Assembly: GCF_023053635.1 (NCBI RefSeq)
Contig: NC_086180.1
Location: forward strand, 39,484,947-39,548,946
Reading direction: 5' to 3'
Origin: Elgaria multicarinata webbii
Lineage: Eukaryota > Chordata > Lepidosauria > Squamata > Anguidae
Length of the DNA: 64,000 nt
Shown here: positions 54,403-60,400 of the stretch, piece by piece
Layout: each line of letters starts with the position of its first letter
Numbering within the stretch: the stretch's first letter is position 1
Program-made: the position numbers and the translations under genes
Notes under the pieces: generated by a model
What the model was told of the DNA's origin: nothing
Seen by the model: the letters and a program-made list of their open reading frames with translations, nothing else
The model's database searches: none

Positions 54403-57400
54403 CTTTGCAAGATCATGGCTTGTTCTAGGGTTTCACTGTGGTTTGTAAACCACCCCAGCTAGGTTCAGAGATCAGGACATGCTGCAGGCGCACACAGGGA
54501 GCGAAAAATAAGCCACTGCGGCTACTTTTACCGCCATCATCGCACAAACCCGCCCAAGAGATTTTCAACAATTTCATCCTCTCCTTGCACCCGCACCCCC
54601 AGTGCCACCTCACCTCTCCCACTGTTCTGGAACCCACCCACCCCCAGCTTATGCCATTTTGAGATGGCATAAGCAGCTGCAGCAGGAGAGGGCATCAATG
54701 AAAGTCACTTCCCCTACTCTACCAGCAGAATTCCTTCACTGGATCAGAAACCTTCTATGGAAGGAACCCTTCCATCCATAGAAGGCAAGTTGTTGTAACC
54801 GAGATTGTAAGGAAATGCAATAGCAGCTTTACTGAACTTCAGGAAGGAAGACCCTTTACTCTTTCCTTGCCACATCTGGCTTTTTCCTCAGACAATTTCA
54901 GGCTTTGCCGTGGGATCAAAAAAGTGGACATGTATAGGATTGTACCGAAGTGTAAGCATAAAGAATTCAGATTTTATTTGGACTTGCAGATGCTTCAAAA
55001 TGACAGCTCCGCATCAACCTGTGCTCACTTAGATTTATCTAATCCTGTATGCACATATATGATTTTAAGTTAAATTAAAATCAAAGCTACTGATAAACTC
55101 ACAAATGCATACTCCTATGCAACTGGACATCTGAATTCTGAAGAAAAAGTATCTCATAGCACTTCTTTGAAGAATGTTCTTTCTTTCTGTTTTCAGCAAT
55201 TTAAAATGTTGACAAATCTTGTCAATCAGTGAATCTACCTTTCGTTTTCCTTGATGACTTCTTCAAGTTTTAGTCTCATTTCCCTCATCTGCATCTAAAG
55301 GGAAGTAGTATAGGCCAATAAGCATTCAGTTGTGAATAGGGGCCACCACTGTGACAGATTACACACAATAAGGTTCAGTCAATCAATCTTGATTTGCTTG
55401 AAACCAAAAGTTATCGAAAAACAGGAAAGAAGGGGAAAAACAAATCCAAAATAACGAATAATTCAGATTACTTCACCTCTGATAAATATAATACATAATT
55501 CCATCTAATTTTAAAAACAGCCATTGCAAATAATGAAACTTGGTACAGAACATTTTTTTTCTCTGAACAGTCAAAAACATAGAATGATCTAAACTAATCT
55601 GTCACCTTGGGACAAGAGATAAAACTGGATAAAAACATCTCTCTCGGTGCCATATACACTGGGCAGTACAATAAATAATGACAGATATCCTCCTCCTTTC
55701 CCTGCCAACAAACACAGAGATGTTGGTCCCATGAAACTTTAAAAATCTTCTTTCCAAATAATTGTAGGCATACTTTGAAAATTTTCAGTATATCACAACC
55801 ACCACTTAGATGCCTGATTATCAGTGATAAAATGGATAATGAAGTGGTACAATACCCTTTCTTATCAAGTTCAGTAATAAGAAAATAAGTGAGTAATCCT
55901 ATGTCCCGTACATAGAGACTGAGGGGCCATAAGATACTTTGAATTCCTGGATCCAAGGTACGAGAGAGGGCTCCAGCCTTGGAGCCAGGAATCCTAGCTC
56001 CCCACTCTCTCCCTCTCCCTCTTGCAGCCGGCGTGGACAGAACCGCTCTGGCTGCCTCTTCGGGGTCACAAAGGCAACCTTGGAGAGGAGGGAAAGAGGG
56101 CATTTGGGTGGACAGGGAGTGGACTGGGGAGGCCAGCTTTCACCATATCCAGAGGCATCTCCAGCCTCCTTCCTTCCCCTTCTCAAATGCCTCAGCTAGA
56201 TAGGCGAAAAAGCCAGTCTAGCTCAAATGCAGACTGGGAGGTGTGTGGAGGCAACGATTGCTTCCACCACACTTCCTACTCTGTGCTGGATTCTTGTAAG
56301 TCTCCGAGTTCAGAGGCTTATGGGTATCATGGGGGCATCCAATAGGATTGTGCCCTAAGACATCCAATGTGTAACACTTAAAACAGCACTATTGTCAGTA
56401 CTGACAATTACTGGGTTCGCACAACAGCAAAACCTATTGTGGGTGACAAGCCAGGGTGAGTTGTCATGCCATGCAAATCCAGACCAATTCCCAGAAGGTG
56501 GCATGTGCATGGGCAACACGACACCCTAATATCCCATGGCTTATTTTAGGGGTTGTTGTACTCACAATGGGTTGGCATCTGAATCTGGCATTGCCAACCC
56601 ATCATGGGTTGCAGGCAGTGGTGAGCTAGCCGCTCAGCAGCAGCACAAGACCCTGCCACTCTTGCTTGCAATCTATGCTGCAGTGACAGCCCCTCTACTG
56701 ATGCCCACTTTGGAGGAGCTGTTGCTCATTCAGCAGCAATTAATTTTTCAAAATTTGTGCCCTGACATTTTTTCAGCCCTGTGATGTACGCAAATTGCAG
56801 AGATGGGCAATTGTGGCTGTCAAACTATATATAAACCCTGCCCTCTCAATTGCCTTGTATGTTTTGGCTGTCAAAGTGATCTAAGTGTACTAGGAAACAT
56901 ACAAAATAATTGACAAGACAGGGTTGCATATACCCTAGTTTGACAGCCTTTGCAATTGACAGATGGGTGGGTGTTAAAGGAGACCAGGTCAGCCCCTTAT
57001 CAAAGTTATCCTTAAGTCTTAAAGTGTGGGATTTACCATATCCAGAGGCTCCTCAGCCTCCGTCACTGTCCCTTCCTTCTTTTCCAGCCCTCCCTGAGTC
57101 CCCCAAAGTAATATCAAAGGTGATTTTGGGTCTATCTTATTTCCTGAACTCCCATTTGCAGTAAAACAAAGCTCTGAAAATGAGGTGGACTTCAGATCAG
57201 TCTTAAAACCACTTGCAGGGAGACTCAAGGAAGGGGGGAATGGAAGGGAGGACCTCCAATGTGTCCTGCTGGGAGCAGGGACAGGAGACATGATGATAGA
57301 CAAGACAGTTTCTGTTGCCCCATTTCCTGGGATACTGGGTGGAGCTGGCTGAAGGATTGAAGGGGAAGAGCCCAATCATCTGTCAGGCACACTAACTACA

Positions 57401-60400
57401 CACTGTGGGTTGCTCGCAATACAACTCATACTACATAGTTGTTACCAAAAATGGCTGTCGCATCTTGTGCACTCAACCATATGGTTTAGTAACATACAAA
57501 AATTCTTATTAGTTTAGCTCTGCACATTACTAATTCTTAAAATTTATTGTTATGAAGTTGATGCTAGCAGCAAGAAAAAAAGTTTACGGTATTACCAAGA
57601 ACTAAATATTTTAGAATTGCTTTCTGTATGATTCATACCTGGCAATATCTCAGTTGTTCATTCATTTCTTCCAGATGCTTATCATATTCAGCAACTAGAG
57701 GGGATAATAAGCTAAAATGGAAGTAAAAAGCACAAAATAAACTATATGGACTGAACATTCAGATAGCATACAACATAAAACAAAAATACGTTTGTCCCAG
57801 TAATCTTCTGGGGAAGGGAGGGAAATAGGTGTTATTAATCTGAGCACAATAATCAAGTACTAGAAAAAATCCAACAAATTATAGGGATTTGCATGGAGAT
57901 ATTTGCTACTCACACCTGTCATTTTTCACTCTTTTACCTTTTTGCAGTATCTACTGTGAGCCTATTTCTTTGCTGTTCACTCATCATCACAGGACTCAAT
58001 CTTGTACTTTTCAAGTTCATTACATAATACACATCCTGTCTATTGTCCAACTTTCCAGGCAAAGTGCTCCTTTCAGATGAGGGTGTAAATGAGTAAGAAA
58101 TTTGCTTACTACTCCAAAACCAGCCGCATGTACTAGCACAAGGGTGGGGAACCTCAGGACTGGAGGGCAAATCCAGCCCTCCAGGGTTGCCTAGATAGCC
58201 ACACCTCTTTCCCCTGGCCAGACCCCTTTCCCCCCAACCACAAATTGTTTGGTGGTTTCCTGGCTTTTATGCATTTTTCCCATTCTAAAGGGTTGAAATG
58301 CCTCTAAGGCTTAGTTATTGGCCAGTTGCTAGTTTTGGCCTCACTCCTTTTGTCATTGGCCTTGCCCACCACTGGAAGACCTCCCACAAAAGTTTTTCCA
58401 AAATGGAATTAGGCCCTCAAGCTGAAAGAGGTTCTCCAACCCCTCACTAGCAGGTGTGAATAGCTTTGACCAAGGTCTGGGCCAATCAGTATGTGTTCAA
58501 ATGGCATTATTCTAACATAGGGGTGTGCTCTCCGCCCCGGAATTATCTGGTAACCGTGAACATCTGTGGAGCATTCGATCTTCAGACCGGAGATTGACTG
58601 CTTCTAAACCCATCTAATAATTTCAGAGCAGAGATGGCCCAACTGGAGCTTCTAATGTCCTTGAAATTATTCAACCATTTGTGTGTGTGGTATGGCTAAT
58701 TGAAAACCTCCCAATAAGGAACATGGGGTGATGGGGTGTGGTAGATTTGATAACTGATATTGACATCTGTGGCTAACCAATTAGTAATTGACACAGCGCT
58801 GTCCATGACCATGTTCTCCTCCAGTCACAATGTTCAGGGAAAGGAATGCCAATTGTTTTTCCACACTCACTGGGGATCAAGATGAGAGGTAAATAAATAC
58901 CTCACCTTGTCATTTTTTGGGGGGAAATCAGCACGGTTAGTTTAAAAGTGGCCAATGACACTTTTAAAATAACAAAACAGTCAAAATGTATTTAAAATAC
59001 GGTATTGCTTTACATTTAATTATGATAAACCTTTTTACCTTTGGTCCATCGTCCAGGACTGCATTGCATTATCAGCTTCAAGGGTATTCTTCTGAAACAT
59101 ATCAATTTCACTTTAATACAGTTATATGTCATGTAGACTGATTTAAAAAATGAAGAGTTTGCTTAATTTTTTTTATAAAATCTCAGTATTTTCAGCAATC
59201 TATTTTATATGGACTTATATAATTAATTGAACATGGGCTTAGGTTCCATTTTTGCACTAAAATTATCTATGTCATTTCAATTCTTTTGGAGGTATTTTTG
59301 AACTTCATCAAAAATTTTTAGAATATAATGAATATAACTTATAATCATAATACATACCCTTTACTCCAAGCCAACAGAGAGTTCAGTTTTATTAAGCCTA
59401 TTTTATTGCAAGTGATAATTTCCCTAACTGAGAAATCATGACATATATGCTTTACTCAAACCAGGAAGGATAGGGTGGAATCTGGGTGTGTGAGGAGATA
59501 AGAGTAGTAGCAGTATATAAATCCAAAGTCGGAAGGAGGAGTGTATAAATTCATCACGGCCATTACATTGACTGAACTGGACCACATGGGAGAAATTTTG
59601 GCCTAGATTTTGAACTACGGAACTGCAGATATGTTTATGATGACATTACTATAAATATTAAGGCAACATTCTCAAATAAAAAGACATGAATAGCTTCATG
59701 TCTTTTTATTTATGTGAACTAATTAATGGTTGCATGGAAAACCTGGCTATGTACAGAGACCTGGGAATTCTAGCAACAGCATATTATATAAATGCAAAGA
59801 TTGTAAGTAAGTCTATTATTGCATAGGAAAAAGATATTGTACAAAGATATTTCAATATCTTTGTACATTACATCACCTTTGTGAGTAATGGCAATGTAAA
59901 TACCAGAATATAAACAAGCCTTATTTACCTGTAGCGAGGTAGTTGTTGGAAGAATCTCTGTCTGAAACTGTCTGAGCACAGCATTTCGATTCTGGTCTGA
60001 AATCAATAAATGCCTTAACTTCCAGAAAAGATAACACAGGGTGCAATCTTATGCATGCATGAATCAATGCATGTTTAGACAGAAAAAGGTCTTACAACTC
60101 CCAGCAAACCCAGCATGGGTGGCTGGGAAATGCTGGAAGACGGAAGTGTTTTTGTTTTTTTGTCTAGACATGCATAGGATTGCACTTTTACATTACTGAT
60201 TTCAACTAGAGATAATTTATCCTAAAACAGATCTGCTTCCTGCAACATAGCTCATCCAGATCACAGCATTTATCTTTTTGGAATGCATACCGAATTCCTT
60301 TTATTTTATTGCCATCGTTACTATAAATGCATGGGTTCTCCCTTTCAAAAATGTATTGCACAGGAACTCTGCTAAAAGGCTTATTGGATATCCATATTCT

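Noticed and set aside
59929-59996. Exon 2 read as the human segment around DAVEKKLEAFPLGTE
   Set aside because: A loose resemblance only. Exon 6 carries the true match, and exon 2 fits residues 12-34 by phase and exact length.
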